Shown here piece by piece: positions 1 through 11,279 of a stretch of 64,000 nt of DNA. How positions within the stretch are numbered: position 1 is the stretch's first letter; each line of letters begins with the position of its first letter. The stretch spans positions 124,001 to 188,000 of the forward strand of contig CAMYKP010000006.1 of the NCBI GenBank assembly GCA_947259005.1, given 5' to 3'. A program made the translations under genes and the position numbers. The notes under the pieces are model-generated. The model was not told where the DNA came from, searched no databases, and saw nothing but the letters and a program-made list of their open reading frames with translations. Source of the DNA: an uncultured Parasphingopyxis sp. (GTDB lineage: Bacteria; Pseudomonadota; Alphaproteobacteria; Sphingomonadales; Sphingomonadaceae).

Positions 1-1944
<1,944 letters not shown>

Positions 1945-2026
1945 GTGAACAGTTAGGGAACATGGGAGAGTGGTGCAACAGTCTCGTGTCGACCTGGTTG
2001 AGCTTAAATTGCCGAGGCCCGGGCAG

Positions 2027-2194
2027 CTATGCCGCGCGCGGATCAAGCTTGAAAAAATTGCGTGCTTTTTCGCGCCAGTAATTCTTTCCATAGCCGGGAT
2101 AGTCCCTGAGGCTGGCCCATTCGATGCCGGCGGTGGCTGCGAGGGCCCGGGCCAGTCGCTCATTGTCCATCGTAAGATTTTCGTGCTGTTTCAT
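2027..2194 (-). CDS. small conserved-looking protein of unknown function
   Basis: A 55-residue reading frame downstream of rsmD on the same strand. The product is charged and soluble, with a distinctive core (ATAGIEWASLRDYPGYGKNY) followed by WREKARNFFKLDPRAA. It has no signal peptide or membrane segment. The start is uncertain: ATG codons lie at 2194 and 2170, and a GTG at 2248 would give 73 residues. An AGGA lies almost against the 2194 ATG, which is too close to be convincing. I do not recognise the family. The aromatic-rich, non-repetitive sequence in an otherwise empty gap argues for a real gene. Confidence 0.45.
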   Translation of the reverse strand: MKQHENLTMDNERLARALAATAGIEWASLRDYPGYGKNYWREKARNFFKLDPRAA

Positions 2195-2291
2195 ATCCTG
2201 TGATCCAATGGGATTGGCCCAATCGGCCATCCCGGTCAGGCTTTTCACATAGGCAGAGGCACCGCGCTGTGATGCGAGACACAGATATTCG

Positions 2292-2837
2292 CTAAGTTAG
2301 CGCAGCTTTTCGCAGCAGCGTGATCTGGGCCTTGCCGAAATGGCGAACGGCCTCAACGGTAAGCCCATAGCTCGCGATGGAAGCGCCGCGCTCGGTTTCT
2401 ACACTTATCCAGCTGCTCGGCCCGATCCAGGCCTGCTTTTCGAGATTGGCGAGAATCTTGTCAGCGAGACCCGAGCAATAAGGTGGATCCATCGTTATCA
2501 GGTCGTATGATTGCGACGCTGCGCCCAGGCCTTCCGCCGCTCCGCGTCGGACATCTGCGTTCGCGCTCAACGTGGCGATGTTCCTTTCCAGCGATTTTAT
2601 CGCTGCCGGATCCCTCTCGACAAAGGTGCAGTGCGCCGCGCCGCGCGACAGGGCTTCAAGGCCGAGCGCTCCGCTGCCCGCAAACAGGTCGGCAACCCTC
2701 AGGCCCTCGAACGTGCCCAACCGACTTGCGAGCATTGAAAACAGAGCCTCGCGGACCCGGTCCGTCGTCGGGCGCGTCGCGTCTCCGGGCGGCGCTTCGA
2801 TCGTCCGGCCGCGCCACTGACCGGCGATTATCCTCAT
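2292..2837 (-). CDS. rsmD: 16S rRNA (guanine(966)-N(2))-methyltransferase RsmD
   Basis: Methylates N2 of G966 in 16S rRNA during small-subunit assembly, using S-adenosylmethionine. The 181-residue product has the usual family length. It starts MRIIAGQWRGR, has the SAM-binding glycine loop DLFAGSGALGLEALSRGA at about residues 50-67, and carries the catalytic N2-methyltransferase motif DPPY at about residues 117-120. Its ATG overlaps the stop of the upstream pseudouridine synthase by four bases (ATGA), so the two rRNA-modifying enzymes are probably co-translated. Confidence 0.95.
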   Translation of the reverse strand: MRIIAGQWRGRTIEAPPGDATRPTTDRVREALFSMLASRLGTFEGLRVADLFAGSGALGLEALSRGAAHCTFVERDPAAIKSLERNIATLSANADVRRGAAEGLGAASQSYDLITMDPPYCSGLADKILANLEKQAWIGPSSWISVETERGASIASYGLTVEAVRHFGKAQITLLRKAALT

Positions 2838-3574
2838 TTGAGGGTCTGCCGGAATTTGACGAGATCATGCTGGCGCACCTGTTCTACCCCGCCTTTCGGG
2901 ATGTCGCCAAGGTAGAAAGGGCCGTAAGCAGTGCGGATCAGCCGGCTGACCTGGAGCCCGAAATGTTCGAGCACCCGGCGCACTTCGCGGTTCTTGCCTT
3001 CGGCCAGCTTTAGCTCAATCCACTGGTTGCGCCCGGTCCGCCGCTCCAGATTGGCATCGATCGGTCCGTAGCGGACACCCTCGATCGTGATGCCGTCGAT
3101 CAGAGTTTCAAGCTGCTCCTGCGTGATCGGGCCAAAGGCGCGGGCGCGATACATCCGTTCGACACCTGAAGAGGGCAGCTCCATCTGGCGTTTTAATCCG
3201 CCATCATTGGTCATCAACAACAGCCCCTCGGTGTTGAGATCAAGGCGTCCGATCGGCATCAGGCGCGGCAATCCCTTGGGAAGCTTGTCATAGATGGTCG
3301 GGCGGCCCTTCGGATCGCGCTCTGCCGTCAACAGCCCGGCGGGCTTGTGAAAACTGTAAAGCTTGGCCGGAATGGGCTGACCGACGGGGTCGCCGTCAAC
3401 CGTGACGCCGTGGAGCGATTTCAACAGCGTGGCGGGCGTATCGAGCGTTTTGCCGTCGATAGCGATCCGGCCAGCTTCGATCATCCGTTCCACTTCGCGC
3501 CGAGAGGCTACGCCGGCACGGGCAAGGAGCTTTGCGATACGTTGTTCTTCGCGTTTTGGGGAAGGTGTTGGCAT
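2834..3574 (-). CDS. rluB: 23S rRNA pseudouridine synthase, RluB/RsuA family
   Basis: Converts a uridine of rRNA to pseudouridine. The 246-residue protein has an N-terminal S4 RNA-binding domain (about residues 10-60, AKLLARAGVASRREVERMI). The RsuA/RluB catalytic domain follows, with the signature GRLDLNTEGLLLMTNDG, in which Asp112 is the expected nucleophile. RluB (position 2605) is the likeliest member given the S4 domain and the chromosomal partner, but RluE/RluF or RsuA specificity cannot be excluded from motifs alone. It is the first gene of a short minus-strand unit with rsmD and is transcribed away from the MFS gene. Confidence 0.88.
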   Translation of the reverse strand: MPTPSPKREEQRIAKLLARAGVASRREVERMIEAGRIAIDGKTLDTPATLLKSLHGVTVDGDPVGQPIPAKLYSFHKPAGLLTAERDPKGRPTIYDKLPKGLPRLMPIGRLDLNTEGLLLMTNDGGLKRQMELPSSGVERMYRARAFGPITQEQLETLIDGITIEGVRYGPIDANLERRTGRNQWIELKLAEGKNREVRRVLEHFGLQVSRLIRTAYGPFYLGDIPKGGVEQVRQHDLVKFRQTLK

Positions 3575-3726
3575 GCAATTGCTGTAGCGGCTTTTCCGTA
3601 GAATGCGAATATTCGATGGGAAGGTGAGCCCTCAACGCGTTTGTTGGAGGCAAGTCGTGGACAACAGGGCTATCCAAAGCATTTTTTGTCGCTAGTTTCG
3701 CAGCCAACAAAGGCGGGGAGCATAGC

Positions 3727-5430
3727 ATGGCCGAAAATAGCGAGACGGGCACGGCATCGGGATCATGGCGAGCCATGCTGCCGGAAGGCGTACGCCCCTA
3801 TTTCGAGCCTGCTCCGCTTGCTGCCCTTTTCCTCGGAATATCGTCGGGCTTTCCCTTTGCCATGATCGGAGCGACGCTAACAACGCGGCTCGCCCAGGAT
3901 GGTATCGAGAAATCGGCAGTCACCGCTTTTGCCCTGACGTTTCTATCCTACAATCTCAAATGGGCTTGGGCGCCGATTGTCGACAAGGTGCGCATTCCGG
4001 TTTTGGGACGGATCGGTCAGCGCCGATCCTGGTTACTCGTCATCGGACTTGCCGTGATGGGCGCAGTTTCGCTGCTCGGTAATATCGATCCAGAAAGCTC
4101 ACTGGCCTATGTGGCGCTGGCAGCGATTTTCGTCGGCATGATGGGCGCGACATTCGATATCGTTATCGACGGCTATCGGATCGAACTGCTCGAACCGCAC
4201 GAACTCGGCGTTGGTTCGGGGATGAGCCAATATGGCTGGCGGATCGGCGCTGCGGTGGCAGGATCTCTGGCGCTCGTGGTTGCAGCGCGGATGGGGTGGG
4301 GCGCAGCCTATATGGCCTGTGCTTTTCTCGCGCTTCCCGCCGTCATCACCGGACTGGTCATGGGTGAACCGACGCGCAAGGTTGTAAGAGACTGGCCGCG
4401 TTTCATGACGCGTACCCCCTATGCAATTTTTATCCTGAGCTTTCCGCTGGCCTATGGCGGGGCTGTACTGCTCGATCGCTGGCTCGGCGTCGAAATTTTG
4501 AGCCTGATGGTTATCGTAGGGTATATCTTCCCGCTGTTCGATCTGACGGCGCGGCGCGCACGCGACATTGGCTGGTCGGGCCATATCAACTGGGTGCTGC
4601 TGCCTTCGCTTGCCGCCTTGCTCTCGATACTGATTTGGGACTGGCCGACAGTGGCCGGCGCACTTGGTGGCATTGCGCCTATTCTCTATCCGCTGCTTGC
4701 GCTGGGCGCGGCGGTTGTCGGCTGGCTTTGTGTTACACCGACACGCACCGAGGGGTCGACTGAATCGACTGTAGTCGGGCCATTGGTCGAATTCTTCAGC
4801 CGCGAAGGTGCATTTATCGTGCTCATCTTCGTCTTGCTCCACAAGATCGGCGATACGCTGGCAAACCTCACTTTCCGGCTATTGTTTGAGGATCTCGGCT
4901 ACACCAATGACGAGATCGCAATTTACGATGTCGGTCTCGGCTTCTGGGCGCTGCTTGCAGGCGTTTTCATCGGCGGTATTCTCTATGCCCGGTTGGGAAT
5001 GAAGAAATCGGTGTTGCTCAGCCTTGTACTGATGGCGGTCTCCAATTTCAGTTTCGCCGGACTTGCTGCCGTTGGTCACAGCAATTGGGGTATGGCAGGC
5101 GCGATCGGATTCGAGAATTTCGCCAGCGGCATCGGCGGAGTCTGTGTCGTCGCCTATCTGTCGGCACTCTGTAACCTGAAATTCACCGCTACGCATTTCG
5201 CACTGCTTTCCGCAGCAGCGAGTATCCTCGGACGCTTTCTTACCGGCACGACTGCTGGAACGCTGATCGAGGATATGGGCTATGTGAATTTCTACCTGCT
5301 GACGACAGCGGCGGCCTTTCCAGGGGTGATCCTGTTCTGGTGGATGATCCGTAGCGGATTGGTGGACAGATCACTAGGCACGGCGGGCTCGGAAGGCCCG
5401 GATCCCGGAGTTCCCATAGACCAGAAATAG
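3727..5430 (+). CDS. MFS permease, AmpG-like (muropeptide transporter family)
   Basis: A polytopic inner-membrane transporter of 567 residues with roughly 12-14 hydrophobic segments. The N-terminal part (LAALFLGISSGFPFAMIGAT, then LTFLSYNLKWAWAPIVDKV and the charged loop GRIGQRRSW) resembles the AmpG family, which imports anhydro-muropeptides for cell-wall recycling. AmpG-like proteins vary in substrate, so transport of a peptidoglycan fragment is inference. GGGGAG lies seven bases before the ATG. The gene is followed after 15 bases by a membrane TPR gene on the same strand, suggesting co-transcription. Confidence 0.8.
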   Translation: MAENSETGTASGSWRAMLPEGVRPYFEPAPLAALFLGISSGFPFAMIGATLTTRLAQDGIEKSAVTAFALTFLSYNLKWAWAPIVDKVRIPVLGRIGQRRSWLLVIGLAVMGAVSLLGNIDPESSLAYVALAAIFVGMMGATFDIVIDGYRIELLEPHELGVGSGMSQYGWRIGAAVAGSLALVVAARMGWGAAYMACAFLALPAVITGLVMGEPTRKVVRDWPRFMTRTPYAIFILSFPLAYGGAVLLDRWLGVEILSLMVIVGYIFPLFDLTARRARDIGWSGHINWVLLPSLAALLSILIWDWPTVAGALGGIAPILYPLLALGAAVVGWLCVTPTRTEGSTESTVVGPLVEFFSREGAFIVLIFVLLHKIGDTLANLTFRLLFEDLGYTNDEIAIYDVGLGFWALLAGVFIGGILYARLGMKKSVLLSLVLMAVSNFSFAGLAAVGHSNWGMAGAIGFENFASGIGGVCVVAYLSALCNLKFTATHFALLSAAASILGRFLTGTTAGTLIEDMGYVNFYLLTTAAAFPGVILFWWMIRSGLVDRSLGTAGSEGPDPGVPIDQK

Positions 5431-5445
5431 GCAGGGTAAAGCGCA

Positions 5446-6192
5446 TTGGCGTATCTGATCCTCATTCTCGTGATCCAACTCGCATGTGTCGTGCATGTGA
5501 TCCGCACGGGCCGTAACCCGCTCTGGATTCTGGGGATTATGATCGCGCCCATTTTGGGCGCGCTTGCCTATTTCCTCTTCGAAATACTGCCCGGCATGCA
5601 GGGCAATCGCCATGTCCGCTATGCGAAGAAAAAGGCAATTGCCAAGATCGATCCTGAACGGGATATCCGGATCGCGCGCGATCAGCTGGAAGTTACCGAC
5701 AGTATTGCCAATCGTACGAGCCTTGCCGATGCGCTCAGTGCAGCAGGGCAGCATGATGAGGCGCTGGAACATTATGAAAGGATATTTGCCACACCCCACG
5801 GTCAGGATGATATCCTGCGCTTCAAATATGCGGCGACCTTATTCGAAAAGGGCCGGTCAGGTGATGCTCTCCAGATTTTTGAACAGATCGGTATTGTTGC
5901 GCAAACAAGCGCGCAGGACAGGCGGTTTTTGCTAAAAGCGCGCATTCTTGAATCTCTCGACCGGGATGAGGAGTCCGCCGCAATCTATGCTGATATTACC
6001 ACTAGGCTTGCCGGTATCGAAGCCCGGTCGCGTTATGCCGCTTTGCTGATCAAAATGGGACAGTCAGGATCGGCAAAAATTCAGCTGGAAGAGGTATTGC
6101 GTGCAACCCGAAAATTGGATCGAACCCAAATAGGGGATGATCAGCCCATCCTCGACTGGACAAAAATGACACTGAAAGACTTGCCAAACTAA
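5446..6192 (+). CDS. membrane-anchored tetratricopeptide-repeat protein
   Basis: A 248-residue protein starting at a TTG preceded by GGCAGGG. Residues 1-48 form two hydrophobic helices around the short loop RTGRNPLW and resemble the PLDc_N-type membrane module. The rest is helical and TPR-like: a repeat with ALSAAGQHDEALEHYERIFA is followed by FEKGRSGDALQIFEQIG and later ESLDRDEESAAIYADI. It probably hangs a protein-protein interaction scaffold from the inner membrane. It lies 15 bases after the AmpG-like permease, and its 3' end overlaps the convergent gene by four bases. No enzymatic motif is visible. Confidence 0.75.
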   Translation: MAYLILILVIQLACVVHVIRTGRNPLWILGIMIAPILGALAYFLFEILPGMQGNRHVRYAKKKAIAKIDPERDIRIARDQLEVTDSIANRTSLADALSAAGQHDEALEHYERIFATPHGQDDILRFKYAATLFEKGRSGDALQIFEQIGIVAQTSAQDRRFLLKARILESLDRDEESAAIYADITTRLAGIEARSRYAALLIKMGQSGSAKIQLEEVLRATRKLDRTQIGDDQPILDWTKMTLKDLPN

Positions 6193-6614
6193 TAGTGTGG
6201 GAAATTCAGCGGACGCCCCATCTCGCCAAGGGTTTCACTCATCGCAGCAATCGTCGTGACCGCCACCGAAGCCGTATGGGGTTTGAGAAGCGAGCGCATA
6301 TGGTGCGCGCCATTTGCGGGATCGCTGATCGCTGAAAGCAGCGCATATTCATGGGCCGTCATTCGGTGCGCGCAGCAGGGAGCGACGATGATGTTGCCTC
6401 GCGCCGAGCGGGCCATGTCGACCAGCACCGCGCGCATCAGCACGAGTGGTTTGCGATATCGCATGCCATAGCTTGAGAGCATGGCATTCGCTGCGAAAGC
6501 ATCCTGCAACCCGTTAACTGCCATCCGCCTGGTCGTGAAAAGCAGGGTTCGGGCATCGCCGCATACAGGGGCGGCGTGCGGCAAAATCGAGTAGAGGTTG
6601 CTGGAATCGTCCAT
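6189..6614 (-). CDS. DUF6628-like protein of unknown function
   Basis: A 141-residue soluble protein. Its central stretch (RRMAVNGLQDAFAANAMLSSYG, then KPLVLMRAVLVDMARSARG and IIVAPCCAHRMTAHEYALL) resembles a family I know from sphingomonads as DUF6628; the assignment is from memory and not certain. A conserved-looking CC pair sits in APCCAHRM. No function is established. AAGGA lies five bases before the start, and a good sigma-70-like promoter lies just upstream, so it is probably transcribed on its own. It is convergent with the TPR gene. Confidence 0.7.
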   Translation of the reverse strand: MDDSSNLYSILPHAAPVCGDARTLLFTTRRMAVNGLQDAFAANAMLSSYGMRYRKPLVLMRAVLVDMARSARGNIIVAPCCAHRMTAHEYALLSAISDPANGAHHMRSLLKPHTASVAVTTIAAMSETLGEMGRPLNFPHY

Positions 6615-6637
6615 ATGTATCCTTTCAGTTCGGACAC

Positions 6638-6667
6638 CATATGGATATATCTGCTATTGCAAGTCAA
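6638..6667 (-). promoter_or_regulatory. sigma-70-like promoter for the DUF6628-like gene
   Basis: On the minus strand, TTGACT (6662-6667) and CATATG (6638-6643) are separated by 18 bases, about 25 bases before the start codon at 6614. The -10 box falls in the palindrome CCATATGG. Predicted from spacing and consensus only. Confidence 0.4.
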
Positions 6668-6680
6668 TCGCATTAAGAGG

Positions 6681-7994
6681 CTATTCCGGAATATATCCGT
6701 TTAGTCGCAAGGCCTCTCCGGCAAGATAGAGAGAACCGACAATTGCGATTACGGTATCAGTGTTGCCGCACTTCTGTGCCGCTATTTCAACAGAAGCTGC
6801 AATATCGGGAGCGACGTCTGCCTGAATGCCGAGCTCTCCGGCTATGCCAACAAGGGCATCGGGAGGATGGCAGGCATGGCCCTCTATTGGCACGAACATT
6901 GCTGATTTCGTAATGCTCGCCAAGGGCGCCAGGAAACCGACAGGATCTTTGTTTGCCAGCATGCCCATCACGAGATGCAGCGAGGGCGTTTCGGCAAAAT
7001 GTTCTGCAAGAACATCAGCGGCCAGCGCGTTGTGCCCGCCATCGAGCCAGAGCGCGGCGTTGGATGGCAGCAGGTTCGCGAGCGGACCTGCGCCCATCAG
7101 TTGCAATCGCGCCGGCCAGTCGGCCCAGCCCATAGCAGCGCGGAGCGCACCTTCCGGCACGACTATCTTCCGTTGATGGCTGAGCATGGCGATGGCGAGC
7201 AGGGCATTGTCAGCCTGATGGGCTCCGGCAAGACCGGGAAGGGGCAGGCGATAGCGCTTCTCGCTGTCCCTGTAATGGAGAATGCCGCGATAGGCCGCGC
7301 CCATCCAGTCTCTCCCTCGAGCGATCCATTCTGCGCCATTAGCCTGCGCAGTCCGTTCGATTGATCGGCTTAGCGGTTCTGGATATTCCTGCGTCACCAG
7401 CGGGCGACCACGCTTGGCGATACCGGCCTTCTCGCTGGCGATGACCGTGATGTCAGAGCCGAGAAATCCCTCATGATCGATACCGAGATGCGCGATCCCG
7501 GCGACCAGCGGCCGTTCGATGACATTGGTGGCGTCGAGCCTTCCTCCCAGGCCGACCTCGATGACACAGGCATCTGCGGGGGTTTGAGAAAAGGCCAGAA
7601 AGGCTGCGGCCGTCGTCGCTTCGAAAAAGCTGGGATCGATATCTTCGGCATGATCCAGCACTACAGCAAGCAAGTCGGCCAGCGCTTTGTCATCGACAAG
7701 CTTGCCGGCTATCCGAATCCGCTCGTTGAACCGAACAAGATGCGGGCTTGTATAGGCATGGGCGGTGAGCCCTGCCGCCTCGATCGCGGCGCGCAGAAAG
7801 GCGCAGGTCGAACCCTTGCCGTTGGTACCCGCGACATGGAAGACGGGCGGCATTGAACGATGCGGATTGCCGAGCCTTTCCAGCAGGGCCGTAATCCGCT
7901 CCAGCCCCAGCGTGTCCCGTCCTGGCGAGAGTTTGGCGAGTCGATCGAGTTGGTGCTGGACGGCCGGATCGTCCGAACGCGCATGGTCAGCCAT
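6681..7994 (-). CDS. folC: bifunctional folylpolyglutamate synthase/dihydrofolate synthase
   Basis: Adds glutamate to dihydropteroate (dihydrofolate synthase) and to folates (folylpolyglutamate synthase) in the cytoplasm, using ATP. The 437-residue product shows the Mur-ligase-type P-loop HVAGTNGKGSTCAFL at about residues 51-65, then SPHLVRFNERI and the IEVGLGGRLDATNVI motif typical of FolC. It is the last gene of the minus-strand trp/acc block, 12 bases after accD. The accD-folC pairing is common in proteobacteria. Confidence 0.95.
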   Translation of the reverse strand: MADHARSDDPAVQHQLDRLAKLSPGRDTLGLERITALLERLGNPHRSMPPVFHVAGTNGKGSTCAFLRAAIEAAGLTAHAYTSPHLVRFNERIRIAGKLVDDKALADLLAVVLDHAEDIDPSFFEATTAAAFLAFSQTPADACVIEVGLGGRLDATNVIERPLVAGIAHLGIDHEGFLGSDITVIASEKAGIAKRGRPLVTQEYPEPLSRSIERTAQANGAEWIARGRDWMGAAYRGILHYRDSEKRYRLPLPGLAGAHQADNALLAIAMLSHQRKIVVPEGALRAAMGWADWPARLQLMGAGPLANLLPSNAALWLDGGHNALAADVLAEHFAETPSLHLVMGMLANKDPVGFLAPLASITKSAMFVPIEGHACHPPDALVGIAGELGIQADVAPDIAASVEIAAQKCGNTDTVIAIVGSLYLAGEALRLNGYIPE

Positions 7995-8006
7995 GGCCGA
8001 GTGCGG

Positions 8007-8861
8007 CTATGCCGCCCGCTTGGATGGCGCGAGAAATTCGATGAGCTGGGCCAGTATATCGCGCAGGTTGCTGCGTTCCACGATCATGTCGAGCATGCCG
8101 TGCTCGAGCAGATATTCCGCGCTCTGGAAGTTGTCCGGCAGCTTTTCGCGAATCGTGTTCTCGATCACCCGGCGGCCGGTAAAGGCGAGCAGCGCCTTGG
8201 GTTCGGATATCTGTATGTCGCCGAGCATGGCATAGCTGGCCATCACGCCGCCCGATGTCGGATCGGTCAGCACGACGATATAAGGGAGGCCTGCTTCGCG
8301 CAGTTCCTCGACAGCAACCGTCATCTTGGGCATCTGCATGAGGGAAAGGCCGCCTTCCTGCATCCGTGCGCCGCCCGAGGCGGTGAAACAGATATAGGGG
8401 CAGCGGGCTTCGATGGCTGCGCGCGCACCGCGTACAAAAGTCTCGCCCACGGCAAGACCCATGGACCCGCCCATGAACGCAAAATCCTGCACGCCGATTA
8501 CCGCGTCCTGCCCCTTGATCGTGCCCTTGGCATTTACAAAGGCGTCGCTTTCGCCGGTTGCAGCGCGCGCGGCTTTCAGGCGATCCGTGTATTTCTTCTG
8601 ATCGCGGAATTTGAGCGGATCTTCCTTCACCTTGGGCGCGGGCAATTCTTCCCAGCTCATGTCATCGAAGAGCTGGAGGAAGCGCGTAGACGGGCCGATG
8701 CGCCCGTGAAACCCGCATTCCGGGCATACGGAGAGGTTTTCCTCATATTCCTTGGTGAAGATCATCTGGTTGCAGTCCCGGCATTTGTGCCAGAGCGTGT
8801 CTTCGGTCGACCGCTTCGAGATGAAGGGGATGCGGTTCCGGACATTGTTGAACCAGTTCAT
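8007..8861 (-). CDS. accD: acetyl-CoA carboxylase carboxyltransferase subunit beta
   Basis: Beta subunit of the carboxyltransferase that moves CO2 from carboxy-biotin to acetyl-CoA, giving malonyl-CoA for fatty-acid synthesis. At 284 residues it has the standard length. The N-terminal zinc ribbon is intact (CRDCNQ near residues 28-33 and CPECG near 47-51). The crotonase-fold acyl-CoA site includes [12 protein letters not shown] and TDPTSGGV. It starts four bases after trpA and precedes folC, the usual trpA-accD-folC order. Confidence 0.96.
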   Translation of the reverse strand: MNWFNNVRNRIPFISKRSTEDTLWHKCRDCNQMIFTKEYEENLSVCPECGFHGRIGPSTRFLQLFDDMSWEELPAPKVKEDPLKFRDQKKYTDRLKAARAATGESDAFVNAKGTIKGQDAVIGVQDFAFMGGSMGLAVGETFVRGARAAIEARCPYICFTASGGARMQEGGLSLMQMPKMTVAVEELREAGLPYIVVLTDPTSGGVMASYAMLGDIQISEPKALLAFTGRRVIENTIREKLPDNFQSAEYLLEHGMLDMIVERSNLRDILAQLIEFLAPSKRAA

Positions 8862-8865
8862 AAGG

Positions 8866-9678
8866 CTATCCTTTGGCCGTTCGGGCAGTGCTTATAGCGT
8901 CTGCTAGCGTTCTTACATAGTCGCGAACCGGGCCGGGAGCATTGCTGCCATGCTCTCCGACCAGTTCGACAATCGCGGAACCGACGACAACGCCGTCGGC
9001 AACCCGGGCAATATCGGCGGCCTGTTCCGGCGTGCGAACCCCGAAACCGACGGCTACGGGAAGGTCCGTCTGCGCCTTGAGGCGCGTGACGGCTGCTTCG
9101 ATGCTGTCCTGCGCGGCTTGCTGCTTGCCGGTTATTCCGGCGACTGAGACATAATAGAGGAAGCCCGACGCTCCTTCGAGAACAGCAGGGAGGCGAGCCT
9201 CATCGGTCGTTGGCGTGGCAAGCCGGATGGTGGCGACACCAAGCTCGCGCAAAGAGGGCCCGAGCGCCTCATCTTCTTCGGTCGGAATGTCGACACATAT
9301 GACACCATCGACACCGGCTTCCACGCATTGTTCTGCAAACCAGCCCGGGCCGCGCCTTATCATCGGATTGGCATAGCCCATCAGGACCAGCGGAACGGCC
9401 GGATGGCGTGCGCGAAAATCTCTGGCGATGGCGAAGAGGTCGGCGGTCGTTGTTCCCGAACCCAGCGAGCGCAAATTCGCTTCCTGGATCGAAGGGCCAT
9501 CTGCCATCGGATCGGTAAACGGCATGCCAAGCTCTATAATATCGGCCCCGCCTTCGACCAGCGCGTCGAGGATCGCCCCGGTATCCGCAGGCGTTGGATC
9601 GCCGCCAGTGATGAAGGCGACCAGCGCAGCACGATCGTCGGCTCGGCAGTGATCGAATTTGGCGCTAAGACGCTTCAC
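8866..9678 (-). CDS. trpA: tryptophan synthase alpha subunit
   Basis: Cleaves indole-3-glycerol phosphate to indole and glyceraldehyde-3-phosphate; indole is channelled to TrpB. The 270-residue TIM barrel has [19 protein letters not shown] (catalytic Glu and Asp of the alpha family) and ends with the phosphate-binding [11 protein letters not shown] and [10 protein letters not shown]. The start is GTG at 9678, preceded by AGGAG on the minus strand six bases upstream. It is separated from trpB by a small membrane-protein gene, which is not the usual direct trpB-trpA junction. Confidence 0.96.
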   Translation of the reverse strand: MKRLSAKFDHCRADDRAALVAFITGGDPTPADTGAILDALVEGGADIIELGMPFTDPMADGPSIQEANLRSLGSGTTTADLFAIARDFRARHPAVPLVLMGYANPMIRRGPGWFAEQCVEAGVDGVICVDIPTEEDEALGPSLRELGVATIRLATPTTDEARLPAVLEGASGFLYYVSVAGITGKQQAAQDSIEAAVTRLKAQTDLPVAVGFGVRTPEQAADIARVADGVVVGSAIVELVGEHGSNAPGPVRDYVRTLADAISTARTAKG

Positions 9679-9684
9679 ATTCGT

Positions 9685-9689
9685 CTCCT
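9685..9689 (-). promoter_or_regulatory. Shine-Dalgarno deciding the GTG start of trpA
   Basis: AGGAG on the minus strand lies six bases before the GTG at 9678. An overlapping ATG at 9680 reads straight into a stop, so the GTG is the usable start. Confidence 0.7.
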
Positions 9690-9741
9690 AGGAAGTTGCA
9701 CCTGTCGCATTGGCTCCAAGGAAAGGCTGAAGAGGCCGGGG

Positions 9742-10044
9742 TCATTCTGACCCACGACCTTTACGACGGTAAATGACAAGGCAGTCGATTGTCATCCCGA
9801 TAACGAGTACAATTGCCACGCCGATTACCAACATCGGATCCCATTTTTGAATGTCGAGTCCCTCGCGTTGCAAGCTTACGGCAATTACAATGCAGATGAC
9901 CCAAACGGCGTTTATCGCATTGCGGCGAAACGCTTCCTGGAAGGAACTCGGAGCCTCGTATCGCTCAACTATGTGAGTGAAATACATAAGCAGCAGGGTA
10001 AAAACCAGAAAACCAATGACGATGATCCAACCAACGGTGATCAA
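9742..10044 (-). CDS. small membrane protein of unknown function between trpB and trpA
   Basis: A 100-residue protein with three hydrophobic segments (about residues 4-20, 40-57 and 69-88) separated by short charged loops; the C-terminus is basic (RRKGRGSE). The start is a TTG whose last two bases are part of the trpB stop (TTGA), so translation is probably coupled to trpB. I recognise no family. Its position in the trp operon suggests co-expression but is not evidence for a role in tryptophan synthesis. Confidence 0.65.
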   Translation of the reverse strand: MITVGWIIVIGFLVFTLLLMYFTHIVERYEAPSSFQEAFRRNAINAVWVICIVIAVSLQREGLDIQKWDPMLVIGVAIVLVIGMTIDCLVIYRRKGRGSE

Positions 10045-11279
10045 ATCTCCACTCCCAATGCTTCAGCGACGGTAAAGATGTCCTTGTCACCACGGCCGCA
10101 CAAATTGGCGAGGATGATCTGATCGCTGTCCATTTCGACGGCGCGCTTGGTTACGGCGGCGATGGCGTGGCTGGGTTCGAGAGCGGGGATAATCCCTTCG
10201 GTCCGGCACAGGAGCTGGAAGGCGTTGAGCGCTTCGGTATCGGTAACGCTTGAATAGTCCACCCGGCCGCTTTCCTTGAGCCATGCATGTTCGGGGCCGA
10301 TCCCGGGATAGTCGAGGCCGGCGGATATCGAATGGGCTTCGGCGATCTGGCCGTCTTCATCCTGCAGAAGATAGGTCTTGTTGCCGTGGAGTACGCCCGG
10401 ATCGCCGCCCGCAAGGCTGGCTGCGTGTCGCTTGTCGAGGCCTTCTCCTGCCGCTTCCACTCCCAGCATCGCGACATCCGGGTCGTCGAGGAAGGGGTGG
10501 AACAGGCCGATAGCGTTGGACCCGCCGCCGATCGCCGCAACAAGGAGGTCGGGCAGCCGGTTGATCCGCGCCAACATCTGCGCGCGCGCTTCCGTTCCGA
10601 TCACGCTTTGGAAATCGCGGACAAGTTCGGGATAGGGGTGGGGGCCTGCAGCCGTGCCGATGATGTAGAAAGTGTCATGGACGTTCGCGACCCAGTCGCG
10701 CAGCCCTTCGTTCATCGCGTCCTTAAGCGTTTTCGCGCCGCTGGAAACGGGTACGACTTCTGCTCCGAGAAGCTTCATCCGGAATACATTGGGCTGCTGC
10801 CGCTCGATATCCCGCGCGCCCATATAGATAACGCAGGGCAGGCCGAAGCGCGCAGCAACCGTCGCCGTTGCCACGCCATGCTGGCCCGCGCCTGTCTCGG
10901 CAATGATTCGGGTCTTGCCCATGCGTTTGGCGAGCAGGATCTGGCCGATGCAATTGTTGATCTTGTGTGCGCCGGTATGGTTGAGCTCGTCGCGCTTGAA
11001 CCAGATTTGTGCGCCTTTGCCCTTGGGAGCGCGGCTGCGGATCTCCTCGGTCAGTCGCTCGGCATAATAGAGAGGCGAAGGGCGGCCCACATAATGCTCA
11101 AGCAGATCATCGAATTCGGCTTTGAACGCCGGATCGGCCTTGGCCGCACGATATTCCCTGTCGAGATCGAGGATCAACGGCATCAGCGTTTCGGCGACGT
11201 AGCGCCCGCCAAATTCGCCGAAATGCCCACGCTCGTCGGGCAGGGTTCGATAGCTGTTGGGCGGAATTTGGTCTGTCAT
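10041..11279 (-). CDS. trpB: tryptophan synthase beta subunit
   Basis: PLP enzyme condensing indole with serine to give tryptophan; forms an alpha2beta2 complex with TrpA. The 412-residue product is full length, with the PLP lysine in HTGAHKINN, the [13 protein letters not shown] loop and the phosphate-binding GGGSNAIG. The ATG overlaps the trpF stop by four bases. Unusually, its own stop overlaps the start of a small membrane-protein gene and not trpA. Confidence 0.97.
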   Translation of the reverse strand: MTDQIPPNSYRTLPDERGHFGEFGGRYVAETLMPLILDLDREYRAAKADPAFKAEFDDLLEHYVGRPSPLYYAERLTEEIRSRAPKGKGAQIWFKRDELNHTGAHKINNCIGQILLAKRMGKTRIIAETGAGQHGVATATVAARFGLPCVIYMGARDIERQQPNVFRMKLLGAEVVPVSSGAKTLKDAMNEGLRDWVANVHDTFYIIGTAAGPHPYPELVRDFQSVIGTEARAQMLARINRLPDLLVAAIGGGSNAIGLFHPFLDDPDVAMLGVEAAGEGLDKRHAASLAGGDPGVLHGNKTYLLQDEDGQIAEAHSISAGLDYPGIGPEHAWLKESGRVDYSSVTDTEALNAFQLLCRTEGIIPALEPSHAIAAVTKRAVEMDSDQIILANLCGRGDKDIFTVAEALGVEI

